Source of the DNA: Actinobacteria bacterium BACL15 MAG-120619-bin91
GTDB lineage: Bacteria; Actinomycetota; Actinomycetes; Nanopelagicales; Nanopelagicaceae
Assembly (NCBI GenBank): GCA_001438925.1
Contig: LIAM01000004.1
Coordinates: 1 to 33,486, forward strand
DNA length: 33,486 nucleotides
Direction: 5' to 3'
Shown: piece after piece, positions 18,111 to 27,936 of the stretch
How positions within the stretch are numbered: position 1 is the first letter of the stretch
Layout of the letters: each line of letters starts with the position of its first letter
Program-made: the position numbers and the translations under genes
The notes under the pieces: generated by a model
The model's input: only the letters and a program-made list of their open reading frames with translations
Told to the model about the DNA's origin: nothing
Database searches by the model: none

Positions 18111-19169
18111 TTACTTACGACCTTTACGCTTTGGTTGGTTGCGAGGTCCACGACCATTTGCAACAGCTACTGAAGAAACAACAGCGGACGAGCCGGAAGC
18201 AGGAGTTGAGGTACGTGCGGCAACTCGCTTGGCAAGTGCTTGCATCGCAGGCTCTTTCTCACGTAGCTGAGCAAGTACGGAAGGAGCAATGAAGATGGAG
18301 GAGTAAGTACCCACGATCAAACCAATAAATAATGCGAGAGAAAGATCCTTAAGAGTTCCCGCCCCAAGTAACCCTGCGCCAACAAACAAGATTGCCGCTA
18401 CTGGAAGGATCGCCACAATCGAGGTGTTGGCTGAACGGACAATAGTCTGATTGACAGCCAAGTTGACAGCCTGCGAATAGGTTTTGGTAGAGGCAGCTGA
18501 AATCGCCCTTGTATTATCACGAACCCTGTCGAACACAACTACAGTGTCATAAAGGGAGTAACCCAAGATGGTCAAGAAACCAATAATGGTTGCGGGAGTT
18601 ACATCAAATCCAACGAGTGCATAGATACCGACCGTAATGAACACATCATGTACTACCGCCACGATTGCAGAAAAGGCCATCTTAGGCTCCAGCGCCATCG
18701 TCAAATAAATCATTACTACAAAAAGAAAGCCAAATAATCCGTAAAGAGCTTTTCGGGTGATCTCTTTGCCCCACGATGGACCAATGATCTGAGTATCAAT
18801 ATCTGCAGCGCTCACTGAAAACTTAGCTGCCAAAGCATCTTGAACCGCATTGTTGAGAGCAGGATCTAGCGCTTGAGTTTGAACGCGCACCTTATCGGTA
18901 CCTACCAGTTGAACTATTGGATCACTTGTAACCCCAGCCTCTTCAACCGCATCTCTTGCTAGAGAAATTGAAGGGTTTGAGGTGTTGACTGTGAAGGAGG
19001 AACCACCCTTGAACTCAATTCCGAGCTGTAACCCTTGTACCGCCAAAGCACCTATGGATAACAGAACAAAGAAGCCTGAAAGTGCATACCAACGACGTCG
19101 ACGACCTATGAAATTTACCGATGTCTCACCGCGATAGAGACGCCCACCTAGACCTGAAAACTTTGACAC
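18111..19169 (-). CDS. secF: Protein translocase subunit SecF
   Basis: With SecD this membrane protein uses the proton gradient to pull secreted proteins out of the SecYEG channel. I place the start at GTG 19169 (352 residues), not at the TTG 19187 the frame also allows. AAGGAG lies seven bases before the GTG, and this start leaves a one-base gap to secD rather than a 17-base overlap. The N-terminal helix is followed by IEFKGGSSF, a periplasmic domain, and a C-terminal bundle with GFLTILGYSLYDTVVVFDRVRDN. The tail is basic and alanine-rich. Confidence 0.95.
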   Translation of the reverse strand: MSKFSGLGGRLYRGETSVNFIGRRRRWYALSGFFVLLSIGALAVQGLQLGIEFKGGSSFTVNTSNPSISLARDAVEEAGVTSDPIVQLVGTDKVRVQTQALDPALNNAVQDALAAKFSVSAADIDTQIIGPSWGKEITRKALYGLFGFLFVVMIYLTMALEPKMAFSAIVAVVHDVFITVGIYALVGFDVTPATIIGFLTILGYSLYDTVVVFDRVRDNTRAISAASTKTYSQAVNLAVNQTIVRSANTSIVAILPVAAILFVGAGLLGAGTLKDLSLALFIGLIVGTYSSIFIAPSVLAQLREKEPAMQALAKRVAARTSTPASGSSAVVSSVAVANGRGPRNQPKRKGRK

Positions 19170-19170
19170 T

Positions 19171-20682
19171 TTATGACTCCTTCGCAATGACTAGACCCAG
19201 ACTCTTAGGTGAGAAACCTGAGAGAGGATGACCTGAGTTGAAGAACTTGCTTCGAGAAATTAGGACAAGTGCAGGCTTGGTGAAGAGGAAGATGATAATC
19301 AGGTCGATAAGTGTTGTTAAGCCCAATGTGAAGGCGAAACCACGAACACCACCCACGGAGAAGATATACAAAAGAACCGCTGCGATAATCGAGACAGAGT
19401 CAGCGATCAGGATCGTACGTCGCGCACGAAGCCAGCCGGTTTCAGCGGCGGTTCGCAGGGATCTTCCTTCCCGCATCTCATCCTTTACTCGTTCAAAGTA
19501 AACAATAAATGAGTCTGCCGTTACGCCGATCGCTGTAATTGCACCAGCAATACCAGCCAAGGTCAGAGTAAAGCCAATCCATTGACCCATGAGCAGGATA
19601 AGCGTATACAACATGATCGCTGCAACACCCAGGGATGCAACAGTTACAAAACCTAATGCTCGGTAATACAGAAGGGTGAAGATGACTACTAACAACATAC
19701 CTAGACCTGCAGCGAGAACACCAGCGTTGAGCTGATCAGCACCCAATGTTGGAGAAACTTGCTGTACTTCACCACGATCAAATGCAAGTGGGAGCGCACC
19801 ATACTTAAGTACATTTGCAAGATCCTGAGCTTCCAGCTGATTAAAGCTTCCAGTGATCTGTGCATTACCAGATGGAATCGCTTCAGTGATTCGAGGAGCT
19901 GAAACAACTAGGCCATCAAGAACAATGGCTACCTGATTAGTTGGTTCCGGCAATGAGGTAACACGTGCTGTCAAAGCTCCAAAGGCAGATGTGCCCTCGT
20001 TATCAAATTCGAGACTTACAAACCAAGCACTGCCTGCTTGAGTATCAAGGCCTGCAGCTGCCGACGAAATCTGTCGACCTAAAACCTCTGCAGGAGCAAG
20101 GATGTACTTAGCACCACCAGCACGATCGCAGGTTACCAATGTCTCAGATGGTAAATCTGAAGATGTTCCTTGTAGACTTTCAGGCTTAGTACAATCAAGC
20201 GCTGCAAACTTTGCATTAAGCTCGGCACTTACTCCAGCTGCTGGAGTTGCAGCAGCATCAGCTGTTGCAGGAAATCCTGAACCAGATGCAAGCACCTGAC
20301 GGAAACGAAGTTCTGCAGTCTGTCCCACAAGATCAACTACACGTCGACCGGTATCACCAGGAACTGAAATTACGATTTGGCGACTTGTTCCGGTGCCCTG
20401 CGAAGTTACCTCTGCTTCAACAACACCCAATGAGTCAACACGTTGGCGAATAATTGAAACCGCCTGATCGATCGCCTCGCTTGTGACACTACCCTCTTCA
20501 CCCGGTGCGATTCGGGGTTGAAGAGTTACCGAAGTTCCACCACGCAAATCCAAACCTAATTGCAGGCTCTTTGTATCTTGAAGGAAAACTAGACCTACCA
20601 GCGACACAAGGATGAGGCCAAGAATTGCCAGGGATCGCCCAGGACGGGAGCTGGTCTTTATTGGTTTGATTGTTGTAGACAT
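19171..20682 (-). CDS. secD: Protein translocase subunit SecD
   Basis: A 503-residue partner of SecF. Helix 1 spans about 17-35, followed by the D1 motif LQLGLDLRGG, the large external P1 domain with VSIIRQRVDSLGV, and five C-terminal membrane helices including GVTADSFIVYFERVKDEMREG. The external domain has an insert with two cysteines roughly 25 residues apart (LDCTKP and VTCDRAG), likely a disulfide, as in other actinobacterial SecD proteins. No good ribosome binding site precedes the ATG. It starts 11 bases after ruvB; yajC, which normally sits between them, is missing here. Confidence 0.96.
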   Translation of the reverse strand: MSTTIKPIKTSSRPGRSLAILGLILVSLVGLVFLQDTKSLQLGLDLRGGTSVTLQPRIAPGEEGSVTSEAIDQAVSIIRQRVDSLGVVEAEVTSQGTGTSRQIVISVPGDTGRRVVDLVGQTAELRFRQVLASGSGFPATADAAATPAAGVSAELNAKFAALDCTKPESLQGTSSDLPSETLVTCDRAGGAKYILAPAEVLGRQISSAAAGLDTQAGSAWFVSLEFDNEGTSAFGALTARVTSLPEPTNQVAIVLDGLVVSAPRITEAIPSGNAQITGSFNQLEAQDLANVLKYGALPLAFDRGEVQQVSPTLGADQLNAGVLAAGLGMLLVVIFTLLYYRALGFVTVASLGVAAIMLYTLILLMGQWIGFTLTLAGIAGAITAIGVTADSFIVYFERVKDEMREGRSLRTAAETGWLRARRTILIADSVSIIAAVLLYIFSVGGVRGFAFTLGLTTLIDLIIIFLFTKPALVLISRSKFFNSGHPLSGFSPKSLGLVIAKES

Positions 20683-20693
20683 AGGCGCAGAGT

Positions 20694-21734
20694 CTAGGCG
20701 TCAGATGCTGGTAAGTCGAAAAGGGTCACAATTTCCGCAGGTGGTGTTCGTCCTATATGGCGCCAACCTTGAGCGGTGGCCACTCTTCCACGCGGGGTTC
20801 GCGCGATAAAGCCATTTCTGACCAGGAAGGGCTCAGCTACCGACTCCACCGTCTCGATCTCCTCCCCCACAGCGATTGCTAGTGTGGAAAGACCTACCGG
20901 ACCACCATTGAAACGCTCAACTAATGCCACAAGTACTGCGCGATCTAGACGATCTAAACCAAGTTCATCAACCTCATACATCTCTAATGCAGCCTTTGCG
21001 TCATGTATCGAGATCTGTACTCGACCCTGCACTTGTGCGAAATCTCGAACACGACGAAGTAAGCGGTTTGCTATTCGTGGTGTTCCGCGGGAACGGCCAG
21101 CTACTTCAACAACGGCATCCTTGTCGATAGAAATCTTTAATAGTTCAGAGCTTCGAGAAATCACATGAGCGATCTCACCCTCGTTGTAGAAATCCAAGTG
21201 AGCGGTGAAGCCAAATCGATCACGTAATGGGCTAGGTAAGAGGCCAGCACGTGTGGTTGCACCCACCAAGGTGAAGTGTGGAAGCTGAAGCGGAATAGCT
21301 GTCGCACCTGGTCCCTTACCAACAATTACATCGACCCGAAAATCCTCCATCGCTAAGTACAACAACTCTTCTGCAGGTCTTGGAAGTCGATGAATCTCAT
21401 CGAGAAAGAGTATTTCTCCTTCCACAAGTGAGGAGAGAATCGCTGCCAGATCTCCGGCATGTGTAATAGCAGGGCCACTGGTAATACGAATCGGTGCTTG
21501 CATCTCACTTGCAAGAATTAACGCCAAAGTTGTCTTACCTAATCCAGGCGGACCGGAAAGAAGAATGTGATCTGCTGGCGAATTGCGGTGACGCGCAGCG
21601 GTTAATAAAACATCAATCTGTTCACGGACACGATGTTGTCCAATGAAATCACCCAAAGATTTTGGGCGTAGCGCTTGTTCCAGGGCGGACTCCTCGCTTT
21701 TAATCTGCGGGGTCACTAAGCGATCATCGGCCAC
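20694..21734 (-). CDS. ruvB: Holliday junction branch-migration helicase RuvB
   Basis: The AAA+ motor of the RuvABC resolvasome. Walker A is GPPGLGKTT, Walker [11 protein letters not shown], sensor 1 [11 protein letters not shown] and the arginine finger segment SPLRDRFG; a winged-helix domain closes the protein. The frame opens at GTG 21776, but I favour GTG 21734 (346 residues). GGAAAGAG stands just upstream, the protein then begins at the family-like VADDRLV, and the overlap with ruvA falls to 11 bases. Upstream codons would add 14 residues with no family similarity. Confidence 0.93.
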   Translation of the reverse strand: MADDRLVTPQIKSEESALEQALRPKSLGDFIGQHRVREQIDVLLTAARHRNSPADHILLSGPPGLGKTTLALILASEMQAPIRITSGPAITHAGDLAAILSSLVEGEILFLDEIHRLPRPAEELLYLAMEDFRVDVIVGKGPGATAIPLQLPHFTLVGATTRAGLLPSPLRDRFGFTAHLDFYNEGEIAHVISRSSELLKISIDKDAVVEVAGRSRGTPRIANRLLRRVRDFAQVQGRVQISIHDAKAALEMYEVDELGLDRLDRAVLVALVERFNGGPVGLSTLAIAVGEEIETVESVAEPFLVRNGFIARTPRGRVATAQGWRHIGRTPPAEIVTLFDLPASDA

Positions 21735-22341
21735 GGGCGCTCTTTCCACTTGAAAGTGCACGTTTAAGAAGCTCACTTAGATCAAGGATGGAGGCATCAA
21801 CGCCCTCTGATTGCAGTGATGCGATTACATTTGAAATCGCCGCATCAGACTCTTTGGGTGAAAAACCAAGAGAAACCAATGCGCTTGAAAGTTGTTCGCG
21901 CCAAGCGGGTTGATGAGAAGTGAACTGCTGGGAATGTGAGAGATCACCCAACTTTCCTTTGAGTTCAAGGATCAACCTCTGCGCTCCCTTTCGACCGATT
22001 CCCGGCACCTTTTCAATACTTCCAATATCCTCCTGCGCGATCGCTCTGCCTAAATCCTCGGGTGTCAGAGCGCCAAGTATTGAGAGTGCAACCTTTGGGC
22101 CGATACCAGAAACTGTTTGAAGTAATTCAAATAAGGATCGAGACTCTTCATTGATAAAGCCGAAGAGAGTTAAGGAGTCCTCACGAACTACAAGTGATGT
22201 AAAGAGCTGAATCTGGGAGCCTATGGTCACCTGAGTTGATGTTGTCGGAGTAACTAAAACAGTTAAGCCAAACCCTCCAACCTCGATAACTAAACGATCA
22301 CCGTTGATCGACCTTACATTTCCGCTGAGCATTGAGATCAT
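21724..22341 (-). CDS. ruvA: Holliday junction DNA-binding protein RuvA
   Basis: A 205-residue tetrameric protein that holds the Holliday junction and loads RuvB. The OB domain begins MISMLSGNV and has IEVGGFG. Helix-hairpin-helix motifs are [18 protein letters not shown] and [20 protein letters not shown], and a C-terminal RuvB-binding domain follows. The ATG at 22341 overlaps the ruvC stop by four bases. Confidence 0.96.
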   Translation of the reverse strand: MISMLSGNVRSINGDRLVIEVGGFGLTVLVTPTTSTQVTIGSQIQLFTSLVVREDSLTLFGFINEESRSLFELLQTVSGIGPKVALSILGALTPEDLGRAIAQEDIGSIEKVPGIGRKGAQRLILELKGKLGDLSHSQQFTSHQPAWREQLSSALVSLGFSPKESDAAISNVIASLQSEGVDASILDLSELLKRALSSGKSARGR

Positions 22342-22877
22342 CGCGACCTCAACTTCTTCAAACGAGATTGTTCAGCGGCTACCGCCTGTGCCAGTCGAGT
22401 ACTTCCGCCACCTCGCCAGATATTACAAATCGCTAACGCCAATGCATCAGTTGCATCTACAGGTTTTGGGATTGAATCGAGATTGAGAATCTTTTGGACC
22501 ATCTGCGCGACTTGAGCTTTATTTGCTCGTCCGCTCCCAGTAACTGATGCCTTCACCTCTGAAGGGGTGTGCATCATTACTGGGATTCCAGCCTTTGCAG
22601 CCAACAACAACGCTATGCCCGCCGCCTGACCAGTTCCCATCACAGTTCGCACATTGTGTTGAGAAAAAACCCGCTCGACTGCGATTACATCGGGCTTCCA
22701 CAGATTAATCCATTGAGATAGTTGCTGATCTAAATCTAGGAGTCGGTGTTCTAAGGATGAATCTGTCGGAGTAAGAATGACACCTACCTCCACTAGTGAA
22801 ATTGGTGATCCCACCGCACCTTCAACAACGCCCACACCGCAGCGAGTAAGACCTGGGTCGACGCCCAAAACTCTCAT
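22338..22877 (-). CDS. ruvC: Crossover junction endonuclease RuvC
   Basis: RNase H-fold nuclease that cuts Holliday junctions. I use the ATG at 22877 (179 residues). It has GAGGAG four bases upstream and gives the family start [16 protein letters not shown], whereas the ATG at 22889 would add four residues and lacks a site. Catalytic acids are D7, the glutamate of AVERVF, and the aspartates of [10 protein letters not shown] near the C-terminus. It is followed by ruvA with a four-base overlap. Confidence 0.95.
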   Translation of the reverse strand: MRVLGVDPGLTRCGVGVVEGAVGSPISLVEVGVILTPTDSSLEHRLLDLDQQLSQWINLWKPDVIAVERVFSQHNVRTVMGTGQAAGIALLLAAKAGIPVMMHTPSEVKASVTGSGRANKAQVAQMVQKILNLDSIPKPVDATDALALAICNIWRGGGSTRLAQAVAAEQSRLKKLRSR

Positions 22878-22937
22878 TGCGCTCCTCATGCTTTCTCAAT
22901 ACGCCAAAGTGCAAGCCTAAGGTGGTTCAACTTTGGT

Positions 22938-23690
22938 CTATTCGAGGCTCGCCATAACTTCATCGGAAACATCAAAGTTAGAGTAAACATTTTGTACATC
23001 ATCAAGCTCTTCAATCGCATCAATTAACTCAAAAACCTTTTTCGCACCATCTACATCCAGCGGGATGCTCATTGATGGCAAGAATGAGGAGTCTGCAGAC
23101 TCATAATCAATCCCAGCGCTCTGTAAAGCGGTTCTCACAGGAACCAAATCAACAGGCTCACTCACGATTTCAAAAGCCTCGCCCAAGTCATTTACCTCTT
23201 CGGCACCTGCTTCAAGAACGGCTTCTAAGATCGAATCCTCGGTAAGTACTCCATCCTTCTTAACAATTACTACACCTTTACGGTTAAACAAATAAGAGAC
23301 GGAGCCAAGATCTGCCATTGATCCACCGTTGCGGGTAACTGCAACCTTTACCTCTGATGCCGATCGATTTCTATTGTCAGATAGACATTCGATCATGATC
23401 GCAACACCGCTGGGACCATACCCCTCGTACATGATCGTGATCCAATCCTTAGCGCCGGCTTCCAACCCTGCGCCACGTTTAATTGCGCGTTCAATGTTGT
23501 CTGAAGGCATTGAAGATTTCTTCGCCTTTGCCACCGCATCAAAAAGAGTGGGATTGCCATCCATGTCTGCTCCGCCATTACGAGCTGCAACTTCAATTGC
23601 TCGAATTTGCTTTGCAAATACCTTTGCACGACGACTATCTATGATCGCCTTCTTGTGCTTTGTCGTAGCCCATTTGGAATGGCCTGACAT
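22938..23690 (-). CDS. YebC/PmpR family protein
   Basis: A 250-residue protein with the family's invariant opening [14 protein letters not shown], then [19 protein letters not shown] and DNRNR. It was long annotated as a transcriptional regulator; recent work assigns YebC proteins a ribosome role relieving stalls at proline stretches, parallel to EF-P. It lies upstream of ruvC as in Mycobacterium. AGGTGAGGTG precedes the ATG. The 43-base gap to pdxT (23691-23733) shows no strong signal. Confidence 0.94.
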   Translation of the reverse strand: MSGHSKWATTKHKKAIIDSRRAKVFAKQIRAIEVAARNGGADMDGNPTLFDAVAKAKKSSMPSDNIERAIKRGAGLEAGAKDWITIMYEGYGPSGVAIMIECLSDNRNRSASEVKVAVTRNGGSMADLGSVSYLFNRKGVVIVKKDGVLTEDSILEAVLEAGAEEVNDLGEAFEIVSEPVDLVPVRTALQSAGIDYESADSSFLPSMSIPLDVDGAKKVFELIDAIEELDDVQNVYSNFDVSDEVMASLE

Positions 23691-23733
23691 GAATTCACCT
23701 CACCTAGATAATTCTGTGATGTTGCTGTTTGGC

Positions 23734-24330
23734 TTACTTTACCTTCTCAAGTGCAGGACGTGCCACCTGCTCAATGAAGTAACGATGAATTCGGTCATCC
23801 CCCGATAGCTCCGGATGAAATGATGTAGCTAAGGCAGTTTTTGAACGAACGGCTACAGGATGCGAGTCAACTGAAGCCAGAATCTGAACTGAATCTGACA
23901 CCCTCTCGACCCATGGTGCTCGAATAAAGACCGCCTTCATCAGGTCAGTGGAACCATCTGCGAATTCAATATCCGATTCAAAGGAATCAATTTGACGCCC
24001 GAAGGCGTTTCGGCGAACGGCGATTTCAAGTCCACCAAAACTCTTCTGCCCCACCTTTGCATCAAGAATTTCTTCGGCCAACAAAATCATTCCAGCACAT
24101 GATCCATAAACTGGCATTCCACTTGCTATGCGCTCTTTGATCAGTTGATAAACCCCAAATACCTCTGATAGCTGCGAGATAGTTGTCGATTCTCCACCAG
24201 GTAGCACTAAGGCATCTACAGATTGAATTTCACTCGCTCTACGTACCGCAACAGCCTCAACTCCACAGTCAAATAAGGAGTTAATGTGTTCACGAACATC
24301 ACCTTGAAGAGCTAAAACGCCTACCTTCAT
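23734..24330 (-). CDS. pdxT: Pyridoxal 5'-phosphate synthase glutaminase subunit PdxT
   Basis: Releases ammonia from glutamine and channels it to PdxS. The 198-residue class I amidotransferase has GGEST (45-49), nucleophile C78 in YGSCAGM, and H172 and E174 in HPEL, so the catalytic triad is complete. It starts 11 bases after pdxS, in one transcript. Confidence 0.97.
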   Translation of the reverse strand: MKVGVLALQGDVREHINSLFDCGVEAVAVRRASEIQSVDALVLPGGESTTISQLSEVFGVYQLIKERIASGMPVYGSCAGMILLAEEILDAKVGQKSFGGLEIAVRRNAFGRQIDSFESDIEFADGSTDLMKAVFIRAPWVERVSDSVQILASVDSHPVAVRSKTALATSFHPELSGDDRIHRYFIEQVARPALEKVK

Positions 24331-24341
24331 TTATGTGGGAG

Positions 24342-25229
24342 TTACCAGCCGCGTTCTGCAAGGCGGTGAGGCGCTGGAAGATCTGCAACGTTGATTCCAA
24401 CCATCGCTTCTCCCAAACCACGTGATGCATCAGCAATAACCTTTGGATCATCCCAAAAAGTTGTTGCTTTAACACAGGCCGCTGCTCGTTGAGCGGGATT
24501 ACCAGATTTAAAGATTCCAGAACCGATAAAGACACCATCGGCTCCCATGCTCATCATCAAGGCTGCATCAGCAGGTGTTGCAATTCCTCCTGCTGTAAAT
24601 AACACAACTGGAAGTTTTCCGGTTTGAGCAACCTCTTTTACCAAATCATATGGAGCCTGAAGCTCCTTTGCTGCAACATACAGTTCATCCTCGCGCAGTG
24701 ATGATAGACGTCGAATCTCTCCACCAATCTTGCGCATGTGCTGCATCGCATTTGAAACATCTCCAGTACCAGCCTCGCCCTTTGAGCGAATCATCGCTGC
24801 ACCTTCATTGATGCGGCGTAGCGCTTCTCCCAGATTTGTTGCACCACATACAAATGGAACTGTGAAGTCAAACTTATCAATGTGGTTTTCATAATCAGCT
24901 GGAGTTAAGACCTCTGACTCATCGATGTAATCAACACCAAGGGATTCAAGAACACGGGCCTCAACAAAGTGACCGATGCGCGCCTTGGCCATAACTGGAA
25001 TCGACACCGCTGCTTGAATCTTCTCGATCATGTCTGGATCAGACATACGAGCAACCCCACCTTGAGCTCGGATGTCAGCTGGAACTCGTTCAAGCGCCAT
25101 AACTGCGACCGCACCAGCATCTTCAGCGATCTTTGCCTGCTCTGCATTTACGACATCCATAATGACGCCGCCCTTGAGCATTTCAGCCATTCCGCGCTTT
25201 ACGCGACCGGTGCCTGTTACTTCAGCCAT
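24342..25229 (-). CDS. pdxS: Pyridoxal 5'-phosphate synthase PdxS
   Basis: Builds vitamin B6 from ribose 5-phosphate, glyceraldehyde 3-phosphate and ammonia supplied by PdxT. The 295-residue barrel shows KGGVIMDV with D25, ERVPADIR, the Schiff-base lysine K82 in MAKARIGH, and K150 in [13 protein letters not shown] lies nine bases before the ATG. The 40 bases to the next gene (25230-25269) hold a minus-strand TATCTT that could be a -10, without a good -35. Synteny with the PIM genes matches Mycobacterium. Confidence 0.98.
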   Translation of the reverse strand: MAEVTGTGRVKRGMAEMLKGGVIMDVVNAEQAKIAEDAGAVAVMALERVPADIRAQGGVARMSDPDMIEKIQAAVSIPVMAKARIGHFVEARVLESLGVDYIDESEVLTPADYENHIDKFDFTVPFVCGATNLGEALRRINEGAAMIRSKGEAGTGDVSNAMQHMRKIGGEIRRLSSLREDELYVAAKELQAPYDLVKEVAQTGKLPVVLFTAGGIATPADAALMMSMGADGVFIGSGIFKSGNPAQRAAACVKATTFWDDPKVIADASRGLGEAMVGINVADLPAPHRLAERGW

Positions 25230-25269
25230 GATGTGTTACTCCGCTTCAATGGAAAGATAGAGCCCAATC

Positions 25270-26280
25270 CTACTTCGTCTTTTCAATAGCGCGAGACGTA
25301 AATTCAGGCTCGCGATCAGTCAAAGCGACCCAAACCTGACCCGGATCAAAGTTCATGATGGTGCCATCACTGAAAGTAAAGGTGGTCCCTGAATCGGCGC
25401 CAGCTCTGTTCCATGTGGTAACAAAGCGTTCCCCGTTGCGAAGAACATAGGCCTTTCCTGTACCAATGGTCTGCGTTAAAGGTGTGACTCCGCCAAATTT
25501 ATCGCCATACTCTGAAGGCGTAATGCTCACCATTTGAATTACAAAGGTTGTAGCTCCGAGGACAACACCGCTATCTGCAAGATTTAATTTTTTATTATGG
25601 GAAAGAAGCCATCGTGATTCGTCTTCTGACCATTGCGCAGAATAAGTTGCCGCTGGCCAACTCACATCAACCTTCTGAGTTGGTGTACCACCTTCTTGTA
25701 ACTCTCCAAAAACAAAACCGACACCTTTGGCTATATCAACTTGCAGATTGTTATCCAAGATTTTCTGCATCAAAAGATCTGCTCGAAGTACCATTGCATA
25801 CGGTTGATTGCGGGATGGATCGGTTGTATAGATCGTGGGACTTTGTCGCTGTGCTCCCAAATCCTGAAGATTTGCCGCGGAGATAACTGGAAGAAGTTTG
25901 CTCTGAGCTCCACTATATGCAAAAGCCACTCGCCCATATTGACTCAAAATATTGATATCGGAAATTCGTGCGCTTCGAACCGGTCCAATTCTTTGAGGAA
26001 TAATTGTTGAAAATATAGCGGCTAGCCGAGTGAGGCCACCTTCTACCTGCTGGATGTACACAATCTCTGCATCCTCTACACCAATTTGTGGATGTGCCAT
26101 ATTGGAGTCATCAATCTTGACCGCAAGCACCCGACTATCAACACCTTCGCGTCCACTAAGAACGCTAGTTGCCTTTTCTTCAGGTAGTAACTCTGTTACA
26201 GAGGCACAACTAGAAACTAGTAGTGCGATCACTACCGAGGTAAATGCTGTGTGCCTAGAGAACATCGGCTTCAAACTCAT
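25270..26280 (-). CDS. DUF3048 lipoprotein (YerB-like)
   Basis: A 336-residue exported protein. The N-terminus has a basic stretch, a hydrophobic run (about 11-22) and a lipobox ending at C25 (VSSC), so it is probably lipid-anchored on the outer face of the membrane. The rest matches the DUF3048 pattern: AVKIDDSNMAHPQIGVEDAEIVY, RLAAIF, IGPVRSAR, YSGAQ, and a second half with WNR and a closing GQVWVAL. The function of the family is unknown. The start could be ATG 26280 or 26265; neither has a clear ribosome binding site and both overlap the upstream gene. It is the last gene of the pgsA-to-lipoprotein run. Confidence 0.82.
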   Translation of the reverse strand: MSLKPMFSRHTAFTSVVIALLVSSCASVTELLPEEKATSVLSGREGVDSRVLAVKIDDSNMAHPQIGVEDAEIVYIQQVEGGLTRLAAIFSTIIPQRIGPVRSARISDINILSQYGRVAFAYSGAQSKLLPVISAANLQDLGAQRQSPTIYTTDPSRNQPYAMVLRADLLMQKILDNNLQVDIAKGVGFVFGELQEGGTPTQKVDVSWPAATYSAQWSEDESRWLLSHNKKLNLADSGVVLGATTFVIQMVSITPSEYGDKFGGVTPLTQTIGTGKAYVLRNGERFVTTWNRAGADSGTTFTFSDGTIMNFDPGQVWVALTDREPEFTSRAIEKTK

Positions 26281-26758
26281 AAGTGATTGGTAGTGGTGCG
26301 GTTCCAGCTAATCTAAATATACGCACGATTAACTTGTTGCGCACCATATGAGTACGAGCAACAGCATCGGTATGAATAGCGATGCCTACTCGAACCTTGT
26401 CAGTTAACCCTGAAAGTTCAGTCAGTAAAGCGCTATCGGCAGCTGTAGTCAGATGCTCGGCATCCTCCAACAAAAGTCCTAACGCGCCAGATAATCCACT
26501 CTCTGCTTGAGAACGATTCTGAATATTGGCATCACGTGCTTGATACGCAGCGGCGGTTAACAACATTGATGATGCTGGATCTGCGATATCGCTGTGGGCA
26601 ATCTCCAATGCAACCGAAGCTCTTTTTTGTAACAGCACATCTAGATTGGCCCAGCTTGTCTCCACGCGATGGTGCAGGCGATCTAGACGGGTAGCGGTGA
26701 AAGACAGATACCAGAGAATGATTAAGAGGATGCAGGCAGCAACCAACCAACGGGTCAT
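26255..26758 (-). CDS. LemA-like single-span membrane protein
   Basis: A 167-residue protein with one N-terminal membrane helix (about 3-22) followed by helical sequence. The segment RLDRLHHRVETSWANLDVLLQKRAS (24-48) resembles the first helix of LemA proteins, and the end (NKLIVRIFRLAGTAPLPITYEF) recalls the LemA C-terminus. No enzyme motif is seen. The ATG overlaps the pimA stop by four bases, and the lipoprotein gene overlaps its 3' end, so it is coupled to PIM synthesis genes. The LemA assignment is from pattern recognition only. Confidence 0.65.
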   Translation of the reverse strand: MTRWLVAACILLIILWYLSFTATRLDRLHHRVETSWANLDVLLQKRASVALEIAHSDIADPASSMLLTAAAYQARDANIQNRSQAESGLSGALGLLLEDAEHLTTAADSALLTELSGLTDKVRVGIAIHTDAVARTHMVRNKLIVRIFRLAGTAPLPITYEFEADVL

Positions 26759-27936
26759 GGCTTCTCCTCCTTGTTAAGAAATCTGTTCCACGGTCGCGTA
26801 TCAGATGCTAGGCCAACCTTTTGACTACCCACCATTGACATCTCATAGACTGAAAAGATCTGATCTCCAACGCGAGTCCAGTCAAAGAGTTGTGCATGGG
26901 CTTTACCCCGACTGGCTAAAGCCTTTCTTTTCTCTTCATCTCTCAAAAGATCGATTACAATCTTTGCCAACTCAGTTGGATTTTCTGATGTAAAGAGTGC
27001 TCCAAACTCTCCGTGACCTAGTAGATCATCAAATGCCGGGATATCACTAGCGACAACACATGCTCCACCGGCTAGCGCCTCTGCCAAGATAATTCCGAAG
27101 GATTCACCACCTGTATTAGGGGCGACATAGAGCGCAACTGAGGACATAAAGTTTGCTTTCTCCTCCTCAGAAATTCGGCCTAGGAATTCAAAACGATGTC
27201 GAAGCTGAGGATCAATACTTTCGATAACTTCCTCGGGATCGCCAGGACCTGCAACAAAAACCTTTACATCTGGAGCAAATCGAGAGATGACTGGTAAGGC
27301 ATCAACAAGAACGCTTAAACCCTTTCGAGGCTCTTCAAATCGACCAATAAATCCGATGGCGTTGCCAGACCATTTCTCCTGAGGGTTACCATCGGCGTAA
27401 CGAGTGGCGTAAATACCGTTAGGAATGATGATCGCATCTGTTTCTAGGTGATCGGTAAGAGTCAACCTCGCCGCCTCGGAAACCGCGATACGAGCGGAGA
27501 GTTTTTCTATCGCCGGTTCGAGAATGGGACCAATTGCAAAGATAATTTTTTGTCGCTTGGCAGCGGCGTGAAAAGTTCCAACCATTGGACCATCAGCTGC
27601 CCAACACGCTAAAAGAGAGATTGATGGAATCGCTGGTTCGTGAAGATGCAGCAAATCAAAATCTCCCTGCGCAATCCACTGACGAACACGTGCAAATGCA
27701 ACAGGTCCAAATAACACTCGCGCCACAGCCCCGTTATAAGGAATCGAAATCGGCTTTCCTGCATTAACAACATAATCTGGAAGATTGGATTCATCTATTG
27801 CCGGTGCAAGAACAGATACATCATGGCCGGCTTTTATTAAAAACTCAGTTAGATCACGAATATGGTTTTGCACGCCCCCAGGTGTATCCCAACTATAAGG
27901 GCACACGATTCCTACCTTGAGAGATCGATTAAGCAT
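26755..27936 (-). CDS. pimA: Phosphatidylinositol mannosyltransferase PimA
   Basis: A GT4 (GT-B fold) enzyme that transfers the first mannose from GDP-mannose to phosphatidylinositol on the inner membrane face. The 393 residues include VCPYSWDTPGGVQNHI (11-26), LPDYVVNAGK, IPYNGAVAR, LLHLHEPAIPS, FIGRFEEPRKGL and the nucleotide-sugar block GGESFGIILAEALAGGACVVASD. It follows the acyltransferase gene with a one-base overlap (TAATG) and precedes the LemA-like gene, the same order as in Mycobacterium. Confidence 0.94.
   Translation of the reverse strand: MLNRSLKVGIVCPYSWDTPGGVQNHIRDLTEFLIKAGHDVSVLAPAIDESNLPDYVVNAGKPISIPYNGAVARVLFGPVAFARVRQWIAQGDFDLLHLHEPAIPSISLLACWAADGPMVGTFHAAAKRQKIIFAIGPILEPAIEKLSARIAVSEAARLTLTDHLETDAIIIPNGIYATRYADGNPQEKWSGNAIGFIGRFEEPRKGLSVLVDALPVISRFAPDVKVFVAGPGDPEEVIESIDPQLRHRFEFLGRISEEEKANFMSSVALYVAPNTGGESFGIILAEALAGGACVVASDIPAFDDLLGHGEFGALFTSENPTELAKIVIDLLRDEEKRKALASRGKAHAQLFDWTRVGDQIFSVYEMSMVGSQKVGLASDTRPWNRFLNKEEKP

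Noticed and set aside
19170-19187. TTG start for secF overlapping secD by 17 bases
   Set aside because: GTG 19169 has AAGGAG at ideal distance and gives the normal SecF N-terminus; the sequence between is the ribosome binding site itself.
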